From Gorillibacterium timonense (GTDB lineage Bacteria; Bacillota; Bacilli; Paenibacillales; NBRC-103111), in assembly GCF_001457415.1 (NCBI RefSeq), contig NZ_LN881724.1, forward strand, positions 1,116,001 to 1,180,000: 64,000 nucleotides of DNA, given 5' to 3'. The notes under the pieces were generated by a model that did not search any database, had not been told where the DNA came from, and was given only the letters and a program-made list of their open reading frames with translations. Shown here piece by piece: positions 1-8,255 of this stretch. The position numbers and the translations under genes were made by a program. Position 1 is the stretch's first letter, and the number at the start of each line of letters is the position of its first letter.

Positions 1-2217
1 TTTAATACGAAGACGCTTCTTGACGACAACGCGGATATTCTTGATGGAAAGTTCGGCATCAGCACGGACGGCCATAAGCATGACGGCACAGCAGGCAACG
101 GGCCAAAGCTTGGCAGTGCGGCACTCGCCGATGGAGCGGTGGGAACCGCTGCATTGGCGGCCAAGGGCGTGACGCAAGCCAAGCTTGCAGACCAAGCGGT
201 CGGGACGACACAGCTTGCTGCAAAAGCGGTCGGATCCGCTCAGCTGGTAGACGGCGCGGCGACCGATACGGTGATCGGTAGCCGGACGGTATCCGATGCG
301 ACCGCGCCAAGTGGTGATGCAGGCACGCCGACCACGCTGTTCGGCTGGCTCGCGAATATGATCAAGCAGATCACCGGCAAAGCAAGCTGGCGCACCGCCC
401 CGGCGATCACGCTGGAGACGACGAAGGCGCATGTGGATGCGACGACGGGAGTTCATGGTGCTGTTTCAACGGCAACGGCGAATCGTCTCATTCAGCGGGA
501 TGCCAATGGCCGGGCTCAAGTTGTGGCTCCCTCTGCAGCAGAGGATATCGCCCGTAAAGATACCGTAGATACACACGCTAACGATATGATAAAGCATATT
601 ACAGCGTCGGAACGCACAGCATGGCAAGCCGCAGCCGACAAATGGGGCGATATCAGTTCTGCTGATGTTATGAAGGTCATCTCCATTACGACGAATGGGA
701 CGGACCTCAATACACTCCTAACTCCAGGAAACTATTACTGTGCGGGGACTTCTACCGCTGCTACTCTTCTAAATTGCCCAACCGCTGTAGCCTTTTCTAT
801 GCTCGTTGAAAAGCATGCTGGGGTCAAACAAACGATTACAGAGTATTTGGCCTCTGGAACGCCTCGAATCTGGTACCGGAACCTTTATTCCGGTACTTGG
901 AGCGCGTGGAAACGCATCATGACGGAGTACGATTCAGCAACGGGAGCCACAGCAAACACCCTCGTTCAGCGAGATGCCAACGGAAGGGCAAAGGTATCGG
1001 CTCCCATAGCTGTAGATGATATCGCACGCCTCGATACCGTTTCCAGTAAAGTGGGGGATCTAACCACCCTAACAACTACCGCTAAAACATCAGCAGTTGC
1101 TGCGATCAACGAGCTTTTTCAAAGTGCCAGTGACGGAAAAACGGCAGTCGCCGCCGCGATCACTGGCATGGGACAAGCGGCGACTGCAGCAGATACCTTC
1201 GCACAACTTGCGACTAAGGTGGGGAATATCTCCAAGGATGCAAATGCTGGAGCTGGTGATGTGCTGGTCGGGAAGACGTTTTATCAAGGTGGGGGGAAGA
1301 AGAGCGGTACAATACCGAATTACGGAGCTGGACATATTGTGGGCACTCAACGTACCGCCGGAGTGCTTAGCGGAGACGGCGTAAACGGTGCCTATATTAT
1401 GCCGGCAAAAGGATATTATGACGGATTAACTTCATGGGCAAAGATCCCAGAGCCGGATCTTTTGTCCCAAAATTGGCGTGCTGACAAAACTATTTTCGGA
1501 ATCCAGGGAAGTATTCCAGTAAAACAAGTAAATCAAGGTGTAGGTTCAGGTGATGGTTCTGACGCAGAATCGCTCGTATTCGGGTCTGCTAGCAATTCGG
1601 CTGTAGGGAGGCTGGATGTTAATCTCCCTACTGGGTACTATCCCGGAGGGATTGGTTTGCACATCAAAGACCTACTACCATGGAATATTCGGTCTGACGT
1701 ACGTATTGGAGGACCCAACGGGATTCAGGGGACTATGCCGGTTAAACCGTTTATAAATAACGCAGTAACCGCTGTCGGGGGAGGAGACGGAAACATTTAC
1801 TTGAGAATGCTTCCTGGAGCATACGTTAACACGGATGTTCGGGAAGGGAGTCTTGTTTGGGAAGCCAAAGCATATGACAGTGATTTCATCGCATCCAACA
1901 TACGTAGTGGAGTAAACTTATTCGGCGTGACAGGAGCGCTTACGAGCGTCCAGATGGCGAGTGGTAGTGCAACTACCAATGGATACCGCATCACTGTAAA
2001 CGGACTAGCGTTCCAACCTAAGCTCATTGTTGCGTTTGACAGCTCTTATAGTAACGCAATATATGACTCTCGATTAAATGCTACGAAATCTCGCTATTAT
2101 AGCAACGGGTTGAACGATTGGGGACAGGTGGACATTACTCTATATCCGGACGGTTTTTCCTTGATGGTTTATGCCATGGTTGGGGTTGTCTACCACTGGA
2201 CAGCTTATTCGTGGTAA
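1..2217 (+). CDS. Phage tail fibre protein, 5' end outside window
   Basis: The frame is open from base 1, so the N-terminus lies upstream; 738 residues are visible. It is probably a receptor-binding tail fibre of a prophage or phage-tail particle. Residues about 40-80 hold short Ala/Gly-rich repeats of the AVGTxQLA kind. A duplicated segment (QRDANGRA followed by DDIARLDT-like text) occurs near residues 162 and 320 and brackets a pyocin-knob-like domain at about 233-308 (NYYCAGT, IWYRNLYSGTWSAWKRI). The C-terminal third contains three degenerate repeats built on SxNIRSxVxIxGxxG. A GTG at 139 is in frame but is not credible as the start because coding sequence continues upstream. The downstream genes belong to the phage lysis module, which supports the call. 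Host receptor and exact attachment role are unknown. Confidence 0.85.
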   Translation, partial: FNTKTLLDDNADILDGKFGISTDGHKHDGTAGNGPKLGSAALADGAVGTAALAAKGVTQAKLADQAVGTTQLAAKAVGSAQLVDGAATDTVIGSRTVSDATAPSGDAGTPTTLFGWLANMIKQITGKASWRTAPAITLETTKAHVDATTGVHGAVSTATANRLIQRDANGRAQVVAPSAAEDIARKDTVDTHANDMIKHITASERTAWQAAADKWGDISSADVMKVISITTNGTDLNTLLTPGNYYCAGTSTAATLLNCPTAVAFSMLVEKHAGVKQTITEYLASGTPRIWYRNLYSGTWSAWKRIMTEYDSATGATANTLVQRDANGRAKVSAPIAVDDIARLDTVSSKVGDLTTLTTTAKTSAVAAINELFQSASDGKTAVAAAITGMGQAATAADTFAQLATKVGNISKDANAGAGDVLVGKTFYQGGGKKSGTIPNYGAGHIVGTQRTAGVLSGDGVNGAYIMPAKGYYDGLTSWAKIPEPDLLSQNWRADKTIFGIQGSIPVKQVNQGVGSGDGSDAESLVFGSASNSAVGRLDVNLPTGYYPGGIGLHIKDLLPWNIRSDVRIGGPNGIQGTMPVKPFINNAVTAVGGGDGNIYLRMLPGAYVNTDVREGSLVWEAKAYDSDFIASNIRSGVNLFGVTGALTSVQMASGSATTNGYRITVNGLAFQPKLIVAFDSSYSNAIYDSRLNATKSRYYSNGLNDWGQVDITLYPDGFSLMVYAMVGVVYHWTAYSW

Positions 2218-2239
2218 TCTCGGCGAGGGGGGAACTCTT

Positions 2240-2644
2240 ATGCAAATTGGTAGAAGAATTTATTACGATAAGACAACGGGTAACATCATTCAAGACACGA
2301 GCGAACGCTCGGGTGACGTGATTGAAACAAGCATCGAGCAGGACTTTACCACCTATGCCTCGCTTGTAGAGCGGGTACCGGAGACGGTCGGACTTATTCA
2401 AATGGAATACGGACAATACATGCAAGACTTTATCGAAGGGAAGCTAGATCGGATCGACTTGGAAACGTTGGAGCTGTTATTCAGTTATCCCGATCCTGAT
2501 CAACCGGGAGAATTGTACCCTCTGCAAAAACCGCTCACCACAAAGGTGGCCGAACTGGAGCAGAAGCTGCAGGAAAGCGACCGCGAGAACAAAAACGCGC
2601 TGTTTGAGATCTATACAATGCTCTTAGGAAGCGAGCCGACTTGA
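2240..2644 (+). CDS. Phage protein of unknown function next to tail fibre
   Basis: Encodes 134 residues beginning MQIGRRIYYDKTTGNII. The ATG at 2240 is preceded by GAGGGGGG at a good distance, which makes it preferable to an in-frame ATG at 2171 that would overlap the tail fibre. The protein is acidic, has no membrane segment, and ends in a predicted coiled coil (VAELEQKLQESDRENKNA). Proteins of this type lie between tail fibre and holin genes in many Paenibacillus and Bacillus prophages; position suggests a tail-fibre accessory or chaperone role, but that is inference. No catalytic motif is visible. Confidence 0.75.
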   Translation: MQIGRRIYYDKTTGNIIQDTSERSGDVIETSIEQDFTTYASLVERVPETVGLIQMEYGQYMQDFIEGKLDRIDLETLELLFSYPDPDQPGELYPLQKPLTTKVAELEQKLQESDRENKNALFEIYTMLLGSEPT

Positions 2645-2707
2645 CTTAGTATGGTGCTCTTCAGTTAAAGTTCCTTCTGAAGTTTACAAAGTGAGGTGAG
2701 ATTGTAA

Positions 2708-2848
2708 GTGGTTATTGTTATGGCATCACTCATCATTTATGGCGACATTACATTTGCCCAGGTTCCGCTGAAAATGAAAGCTGGGGTAAAAGTTCGTTTG
2801 GCGGAATTGGGTTACGACGAGAAAGGCCAGCCGATCGCGGTTAATTAA
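2708..2848 (+). CDS. Small CD1375/XkdX-like phage protein
   Basis: A 46-residue product (VVIVMASLIIYGDITF...). The GTG at 2708 lies 7 bases after AGGTGAG, while the in-frame ATG at 2720 is too far from it, so GTG is taken as start. Length, the hydrophobic start, a VPxxxKxxVxxxLxELGYDE core and position between tail fibre and holin/XhlA match the tiny CD1375-like/XkdX-type proteins found after tail genes in Firmicutes prophages. Function is unknown for the family as far as I know. The gene is too short for most automated calls. Confidence 0.65.
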   Translation: MVIVMASLIIYGDITFAQVPLKMKAGVKVRLAELGYDEKGQPIAVN

Positions 2849-2938
2849 TCTTCAATTGAGGCGCCCACTGAGGCGTATTTTTTATGCCCCTGGAAAGATC
2901 CGGGGGCTACCATTCTATAGCGAAGGAGGGAGGCGGTC

Positions 2939-3328
2939 ATGCCGGAGACGGACCAAGCCGTGTTAATGGAAATCCTGCAGCGCATCACGAAGATTGAAAC
3001 GAAGATTGAGAGTTTGACCAACCTGGACCGGGTTGCAGCGGACGCGTACAAGATCGCGAATGAAGCTCTGCAATCGACCAAATCCGCCCATAATCGGCTG
3101 GATGCATTGTACACATCGCATGAGGCTGCCGAGGAAGTAGCCCGTAAAGCTCGCGAGGTCGCTGAAGACTCCAATCGCAAAGCTACAGAAGCTCTGACAC
3201 AGCTCAAGGCAGAAGCCGACGACCAAAAATGGTTTAAGCGGACATTCTATGGTGCAACCATAACGGCGATTGTGGGCTCTCTCATCACCATCATCTGGGC
3301 TGCGCTCAAGCTGGGAGGCCACTCATGA
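2939..3328 (+). CDS. xhlA: Hemolysin XhlA-family phage protein
   Basis: A 129-residue protein with a long soluble helical region (residues 1-100, heptad-rich: ILQRITKIETKIESL) followed by a single C-terminal membrane helix (about 104-124, TITAIVGSLITIIWAAL). This is the architecture of XhlA of PBSX, a membrane-associated protein that works with holin and amidase in host lysis. GAAGGAGGGAGG precedes the ATG at 2939. It overlaps the amidase gene by four bases (ATGA), indicating translational coupling within a lysis cassette. It is longer than classical XhlA (about 90 residues) because of the extended coiled coil. Confidence 0.8.
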   Translation: MPETDQAVLMEILQRITKIETKIESLTNLDRVAADAYKIANEALQSTKSAHNRLDALYTSHEAAEEVARKAREVAEDSNRKATEALTQLKAEADDQKWFKRTFYGATITAIVGSLITIIWAALKLGGHS

Positions 3329-4287
3329 ACATCATCCAAAAGGGCAATGCCCACACGAACAGCAGTAGCCGGGAAGGTCATGTTCCATTTATCATTGTCG
3401 ACCATATCAGCGCAGGCTCCATGAGCAGCATGGATTCCTGGTTTACATCACCTTCGAATACAGTGAGCAGCGCTCATTTCGGAGTGTCGAAATCAGGTAA
3501 GATTCATCAATACGTTCCGATCACCCGCATGGCTTGGGCAAACGGACTGACAACCGATGCGATCCCGAAGGCCGCTGCATCTCTGGTCCGACAAAACGCG
3601 CCCGTGAATCCGAACAAGTATACCGTCAGCATTGAACACGAAGGAACAGACGGGAATCTGACAGAAGCGCAATTCGCCGCAACAGTCGAACTGCATCGGT
3701 TCATCGCGGCTGAGGTCAAGTGGTTGTACGGCCAAGCGCTGTTGTTGGATGAGCAGCATGTCATCGGTCATTTTCAGGTTGACCCAGCTCGCAAGCCGAA
3801 TTGTCCAGGGCCGAAATTTCCATGGAGCAGGTTGTACCAAGCGTTATCAAGCTCGGAGAGTGTGCGGATAGAGAATGTTCCCGATGTAAAAGAAGAGATG
3901 GGAGAACGGCCCATACCAAGGGGATCTGATGGAAACCGAGAGGAGGCTGCCAACATGACGACCGAAAATGCGACTCTATCCGCTCGAATGATCAAGTTGG
4001 AAGAGGCAGCACAAACAACCGCAGAACGAATAAAGCTACTGGAAGGAAGGGTTCATCAAGCGGAAGCGCAATGGAATGAACTTCGAAAAACGAACCAGCT
4101 GCTATCCAATCAACTCCACCAATTGGTGTTAAAACTCGAAGCTTCCTCCGTCCCGGCTTGGGCGGAAGAAGCTTTTTCTTTTTACTCGGATTTCATTCAT
4201 GAACCTTCTGGGACAACGGAATTTTGGAGGCTGCTCACCATCATGTACCGAGCCCGGATAGCAAGTGTGGTACAAACGTCGAAATAG
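3325..4287 (+). CDS. Phage N-acetylmuramoyl-L-alanine amidase (endolysin)
   Basis: A 320-residue endolysin that should cut the amide bond between MurNAc and L-Ala. Residues about 15-172 form an Amidase_2 (T7-lysozyme-like) domain: zinc ligands H27 (IIVDHIS), H149 (HVIGHF) and C160 (KPNCPG), and E104 in SIEHEG. Residues about 190-270 form a coiled coil (TTENATLSARMIKLEEAA), and the last 45 residues carry a VPAWAEEA...FWRLLTIMYR segment seen at the end of many Bacillus/Paenibacillus phage lysins. There is no signal peptide, as expected for release through a holin. It is coupled to xhlA upstream; the holin gene follows after 106 bases. Confidence 0.9.
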   Translation: MNIIQKGNAHTNSSSREGHVPFIIVDHISAGSMSSMDSWFTSPSNTVSSAHFGVSKSGKIHQYVPITRMAWANGLTTDAIPKAAASLVRQNAPVNPNKYTVSIEHEGTDGNLTEAQFAATVELHRFIAAEVKWLYGQALLLDEQHVIGHFQVDPARKPNCPGPKFPWSRLYQALSSSESVRIENVPDVKEEMGERPIPRGSDGNREEAANMTTENATLSARMIKLEEAAQTTAERIKLLEGRVHQAEAQWNELRKTNQLLSNQLHQLVLKLEASSVPAWAEEAFSFYSDFIHEPSGTTEFWRLLTIMYRARIASVVQTSK

Positions 4288-4393
4288 TTCAATCGGTTAT
4301 TCCCGAAAACCCGAGAACCCGAATTATTACCATCCAACCAATCTTCACTAAGGATTAAGACGAATCTATGAATTAAACGAATGAGGTGATATC

Positions 4394-4750
4394 ATGAAGC
4401 TCATCGAACCCTATCTGGAAACAATCGTAACGGCTTTGGTCGGCTTGCTGACCACATTGCTGTTGGCAGCTATTGCTGCGCTCCGTGGAAAAATCCAGCT
4501 TTGGCTGGCTGCACGAACAACCGCAGCGGAGCAGCAGGTGCTGCATCTTGTCGCCAAGGAAGCCTATGCTCTTGCAGAACGGCTTTACATCGAACGAAGC
4601 GGTCCCGAGAAAATGAAGCAGGCCATCGCATATGCAGCAGAGGAGCTTCAGAGGAAAGGGATTGCCGTCAGCCCAGTAAAGCTCGAAGCTGCGATTGAAG
4701 CAGCTTGGCTGGATTTTCAGACAAGGGCTCCAACTCGCACCACCAAGTAA
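4394..4750 (+). CDS. Phage holin, LLH family
   Basis: A 118-residue protein with one N-terminal membrane helix (residues about 9-31, TIVTALVGLLTTLLLAAIAAL) and a soluble helical tail containing KMKQAIAYAAEELQRKGI and LEAAIEAAW, the pattern of the phage_holin_6_1/LLH holin family. It probably forms the inner-membrane lesion that lets the amidase reach the wall. AATGAGGTGATATC provides the ribosome site. It is the last gene of the prophage module and is followed within 30 bases by a strong terminator. Confidence 0.85.
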   Translation: MKLIEPYLETIVTALVGLLTTLLLAAIAALRGKIQLWLAARTTAAEQQVLHLVAKEAYALAERLYIERSGPEKMKQAIAYAAEELQRKGIAVSPVKLEAAIEAAWLDFQTRAPTRTTK

Positions 4751-4777
4751 TCGACTGGAGCTCCCTGCATTTCATGA

Positions 4778-4814
4778 CCCTTGTTGTCCAACTGGACAAC
4801 AAGGGCCTTTTTTA
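4778..4814 (+). terminator. Terminator closing the phage lysis module
   Basis: Perfect 12-bp stem CCCTTGTTGTCC / GGACAACAAGGG (4778-4789 with 4794-4805), four-base loop, then CCTTTTTTA. It separates the phage genes from the arabinofuranosidase gene. Confidence 0.9.
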
Positions 4815-4937
4815 TTTCCCTCCAACTCCTGAGAAAAATGCTTGCCATTCGACCGGGTTTGTTGTTTACTATACACGTAAGGTTATTACTAAGTAATTAA
4901 TAAAATAATTAATCCAACTGTCAAAGGAGCTATTGAC

Positions 4938-6440
4938 ATGACTGCGTCTCAATCCAGCAAGACCACCGCGGTTACCATCCGCAAATCCGATCGACCCGTC
5001 ACGATAAGCCGTCATCTGTATGGGCACTTTTCCGAACATCTGGGAAGATGTATCTACGAAGGAATCTGGGTAGGGAAGGATTCACTGATTCCGAATACCG
5101 AAGGTTATCGCGATGATGTACTGGAAGCCTTGAAGCAAGTGCAAGTGCCGGTGCTTCGCTGGCCAGGTGGCTGCTTCGCGGATGAATATCATTGGATGGA
5201 TGGCATCGGTCCGTATGAGAAGCGGGCGCGCATGGTCAACAGCCATTGGGGCGGAGTCGAAGAGAATAACCATTTCGGTACGCATGAATTTTTGCGATTC
5301 TGTGAGCTTATCGGAGCAGAGCCTTATATAAGTGGAAATGTTGGAAGCGGTACCGTTCAGGAAATGCAGCAATGGGTCGAATACATGACGCTTGACGGTG
5401 AGTCGCCAATGGCGAATCTGCGCAAACAGAATGGGCAGGAAAAGCCTTGGAAGCTGACCTACTTTGGCGTCGGCAACGAGAATTGGGGCTGCGGAGGCAA
5501 CATGCGTCCGGAGTATTATGCGGATGAATACCGGAGATACGGCACTTACGTCCGGAACTATTCGGACAATCGTATCTACAAGATCGCTTGCGGCCCCAAT
5601 GTCGACGATTACCGCTGGACCGAGGTTCTGATGCGGGAAGCAGCCGGCCATATGCAGGGGCTCAGCTTGCATTATTACACCGTACCGACCGGGATCTGGG
5701 ACAATAAAGGAGATGCGACCGGCTTTGGAACGGAAGAGTGGTACGAAACGCTGAGACGGACGCTTTACATGGATGAATTAATCACCAAGCACACAGCGAT
5801 CATGGACAAATATGACCCGCAAAAACGTGTAGGCCTGATCATTGACGAATGGGGAACTTGGTATAACGTGGAGCCGGGTACGAATCCTGGGTTCCTGTAT
5901 CAGCAGAATTCACTTCGCGATGCGCTCGTGGCAGGGATCAATTTGAATCTGTTCCACAAGCACGCGGATCGGGTTCATATGGCCAACATTGCACAGATGA
6001 TCAACGTGCTGCAGGCGCTTATCTTGACCGAAGGCGAGAAAATGATCCTAACTCCGACCTATCATGTGTTCAACATGTACAAAGTTCACCAGGATGCCGA
6101 GCTGCTTCCGCTTGAATTCGAGTCCCCTTCGTACGCTTACGGAGCCGCACGGATTCCGCAGCTTAGCGCTTCGGCTTCTCGGGACAAACAGGGCCGTGTT
6201 CATTTATCCCTGTGCAATCTTCACCATGAGGAAGAGCTGCGCCTCGCAGTGGACATCAGCGGTTTAAACGTATCCATCGGCACGGGTACGATCTTGAACG
6301 ATCCGAAGCTGGATGCCCATAACGACTTTTCCAACCCTGAAGCGATCTTGCCGGTGAAGCTGGAGGGAATCGTTATGGAGGAAGGCATTCTTCGCGTGAC
6401 ACTTCCAGCAGCATCCGTCGCTGTCATCGAGCTGGTCTAA
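4938..6440 (+). CDS. abfA: Alpha-L-arabinofuranosidase, GH51
   Basis: A 500-residue intracellular enzyme that releases L-arabinose from arabino-oligosaccharides with retention of configuration. GH51 signatures are clear: [12 protein letters not shown] (residues about 73-84), acid/base E181 in GVGNENWG, and nucleophile E304 in [10 protein letters not shown]. The length is the usual one and there is no signal peptide, so substrates must be imported. AAAGGAG sits before the ATG. Downstream are a small Cys-rich gene (1-base overlap) and araR, which supports an arabinose role. The 120-base upstream region is AT-rich with an ATTACT-A-AGTAAT inverted repeat near 4885-4897, but I see no clear AraR box there. 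It starts only 124 bases after the phage terminator. Confidence 0.95.
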   Translation: MTASQSSKTTAVTIRKSDRPVTISRHLYGHFSEHLGRCIYEGIWVGKDSLIPNTEGYRDDVLEALKQVQVPVLRWPGGCFADEYHWMDGIGPYEKRARMVNSHWGGVEENNHFGTHEFLRFCELIGAEPYISGNVGSGTVQEMQQWVEYMTLDGESPMANLRKQNGQEKPWKLTYFGVGNENWGCGGNMRPEYYADEYRRYGTYVRNYSDNRIYKIACGPNVDDYRWTEVLMREAAGHMQGLSLHYYTVPTGIWDNKGDATGFGTEEWYETLRRTLYMDELITKHTAIMDKYDPQKRVGLIIDEWGTWYNVEPGTNPGFLYQQNSLRDALVAGINLNLFHKHADRVHMANIAQMINVLQALILTEGEKMILTPTYHVFNMYKVHQDAELLPLEFESPSYAYGAARIPQLSASASRDKQGRVHLSLCNLHHEEELRLAVDISGLNVSIGTGTILNDPKLDAHNDFSNPEAILPVKLEGIVMEEGILRVTLPAASVAVIELV

Positions 6441-6733
6441 TGACGACGGGAATCCATTCCGCAGATCCTTGCAAAGGCTGTCGAGAAACCGTACGGCCAT
6501 CCTCCGAGCGAATAGCGGCCCTTGTGGAGAAAATCCGCAAGCAGAGCGACCGCGTTCTCGTGACGGAGGAGGAATACAACAAACGGCTCGCTCTCTGCCG
6601 TAGCTGCGAAAGCTTGCAATACGACTCGACATGCAAGCATTGCGGCTGCTTGGTTGAGATTCGCTCGCTCCAGCAGGAGTCGGATTGTCCTTACCCTTTC
6701 GCATCAAAGTGGAGGATGCATGAAGGAGCATAA
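6440..6733 (+). CDS. Small cysteine-rich protein, DUF6171-like
   Basis: A 97-residue protein with two Cys clusters: CKGC near residue 11 and a C-x2-C...C-x2-C-x-C set (CRSCESL, CKHCGC) at about 53-69, then CPYP. The pattern suggests a small zinc-ribbon or metal-binding protein and resembles what is annotated as DUF6171 in Paenibacillus; that assignment is from memory. It overlaps abfA by one base (TAATG), so it is translationally coupled to it. A strong terminator follows directly. The function and the reason for coupling to an arabinofuranosidase are unknown. Confidence 0.75.
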   Translation: MTTGIHSADPCKGCRETVRPSSERIAALVEKIRKQSDRVLVTEEEYNKRLALCRSCESLQYDSTCKHCGCLVEIRSLQQESDCPYPFASKWRMHEGA

Positions 6734-6745
6734 TGTCATGTGAAT

Positions 6746-6785
6746 CGGGTCATAAAGTCGTTGGAGACTTTATGACCCGTTTTTT
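6746..6785 (+). terminator. Terminator after abfA-DUF6171
   Basis: 14-bp perfect stem CGGGTCATAAAGTC / GACTTTATGACCCG with a six-base loop followed by six T. Confidence 0.93.
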
Positions 6786-6896
6786 GATTTCCGTTCATAG
6801 AAGTGCCTTATCCCTTTTTCAAAAATAGAGAGTCTCCACGTATGCCATGTTGAACTTCGCTCAACCTATTCGAATGTTTTGTCTCAACTAAACCGT

Positions 6897-6927
6897 TCTT
6901 GTACGGACAAGGGAACCTTTGTACAAT
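6897..6927 (+). promoter_or_regulatory. araR promoter with overlapping AraR-type operator
   Basis: The -35 TTGTAC (6899-6904) and -10 TACAAT (6922-6927) are spaced by 17 bases. The -35 is embedded in the near-palindrome TCTTGTACGGACAAGG (6897-6912), which resembles the known AraR operator ATTTGTACGTACAAAT. This implies that AraR represses its own transcription by blocking RNA polymerase. The match is by eye. Confidence 0.75.
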
Positions 6928-6961
6928 GAGAGAATAGACAAGCAGGTGTTGCGGAGGAACT

Positions 6962-8059
6962 ATGAAGAAGGAAGAACCCAAGTACAAACAGCTCAAAAAA
7001 GTACTGCTAACTCAGATCAATGAAGGGCAGAGGAAGCCGGGAGACATGCTTCCCTCGGAGTTTGAACTGGCCGATCAGTTTGCATTCAGCCGCCAGACTG
7101 TCCGGCAGGCTATCGGTGAACTGGTACAGGAAGGCAAGCTTCGCCGTGTTCAAGGGAAGGGAACCTTTGTCACGGAAAGCAAAGCAGTACCTACGGATTT
7201 TCAGACCATTGGGGTGGTTACCACCTACATATCGGATTATATCTTTCCCCTGATTGTACGAGGGGCGGAGGCGACTCTCCGGGCAAATGGGTATCGACTA
7301 CTCTTGTCGAGTACGGATAACGACAAAGAGAAGGAACGAGAATGCCTGGAGATGATGGTGAGCCATCCGCTTAAGGGACTCATCATCGAACCGACGAAAA
7401 GCGCCGGGGGGAACCCTAATCTCGCGTATTATCTTGATCTGGACAACCGCGGAATTCCGTATCTGATGATCAACGAACGGTACAGCGAGCTGCAATGTCC
7501 CGTGATCAAGGTGGACGATGAGGAGGGAGGTTTTCTGGCGGCGGATCATCTGCTGAAGCTCGGCCACCGTCGGATTGCGGGCTTCTTCAAGACGGATGAT
7601 CTGCAAGGGCTCAATCGGTTGAAGGGCTTTATCCGCGCTCATCGGGAGAATCAAGCGGAGCTTGCTTCCCGGTTCGTCGTTCAGTATACCACGGAGGAAA
7701 AAGGTGAAAAGCCGTTTGCTCAGGCGCTGGCAATGCTGAAGGAGGGGGACGCGCGACCCACCGCCTTTGTCTGCTACAATGACGAGTTGGCCATTCGTCT
7801 GCTGGAAGCCACCCGTCAAATGAATTTGTGTGTTCCGGCTGATTTGTCCTTTGTGGGCTTTGATGATTCCTCACTGGCTATGGCAACGGAAGTGAAGCTA
7901 ACGACCCTCTCCCACCCGAAGCTCTCAATGGGAGTCATGGCAGCGGAGACTCTTCTTGCGATGATTGAATCCGGCTCCTATTCCGGAGCTTCAACTCTCG
8001 TTTACAAGCCTGAGCTGATCCTGAGAGAATCCACCTGTCCGCCTCCAACCTTAGGATAA
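6962..8059 (+). CDS. araR: Arabinose-responsive repressor AraR (GntR/LacI hybrid)
   Basis: A 365-residue regulator. Residues 1-70 are a GntR-type winged helix (KYKQLKKVLLTQI, PGDMLPSEFELADQF, SRQTVRQAIGELVQEG, GKGTFV). Residues about 80-360 are a LacI/periplasmic-binding-like effector domain (VVTTYISDYIFPLIVRGAE, LGHRRIAGFF, TAFVCYNDELAIRLL, VGFDDSSLA). This fusion and length are diagnostic of AraR, which binds L-arabinose and represses arabinan genes. GGAGGA lies before the ATG. An AraR-like box overlaps its own promoter, and abfA lies directly upstream. Confidence 0.92.
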   Translation: MKKEEPKYKQLKKVLLTQINEGQRKPGDMLPSEFELADQFAFSRQTVRQAIGELVQEGKLRRVQGKGTFVTESKAVPTDFQTIGVVTTYISDYIFPLIVRGAEATLRANGYRLLLSSTDNDKEKERECLEMMVSHPLKGLIIEPTKSAGGNPNLAYYLDLDNRGIPYLMINERYSELQCPVIKVDDEEGGFLAADHLLKLGHRRIAGFFKTDDLQGLNRLKGFIRAHRENQAELASRFVVQYTTEEKGEKPFAQALAMLKEGDARPTAFVCYNDELAIRLLEATRQMNLCVPADLSFVGFDDSSLAMATEVKLTTLSHPKLSMGVMAAETLLAMIESGSYSGASTLVYKPELILRESTCPPPTLG

Positions 8060-8175
8060 GTGCGATTTACTCGTTTCCTCAAACACCGCAATTTCGATGA
8101 GCTTGCAAGCGAATGACGCTAGGAAGCGGTTTGTCCGCGATCGAAGCCATAGTAAGATAGCATTGGAATAGCAAA

Positions 8176-8223
8176 CAACGCCCGATCAACCTCCACAAGA
8201 AGTTGATCGGGCGTTGTTTTTTT
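8176..8223 (+). terminator. Terminator between araR and the LacI-type gene
   Basis: 15-bp perfect stem CAACGCCCGATCAAC / GTTGATCGGGCGTTG, 11-base loop, seven T after it on the plus strand; only AAA on the other side, so it mainly serves araR but can also stop the convergent gene. The rest of 8060-8255 shows nothing else. Confidence 0.9.
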
Positions 8224-8255
8224 GCAACCTTCCCGGTATTCGCGGTTAGTCCTGT

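Noticed and set aside
2875..2920. Hairpin CCCCTGGA/TCCGGGGG between CD1375-like gene and xhlA
   Set aside because: No T-tail; too weak to call a terminator within the phage operon.
4842..4872. TTGCCA / TACTAT promoter before abfA
   Set aside because: The spacer is 19 bases; not reliable enough to list.
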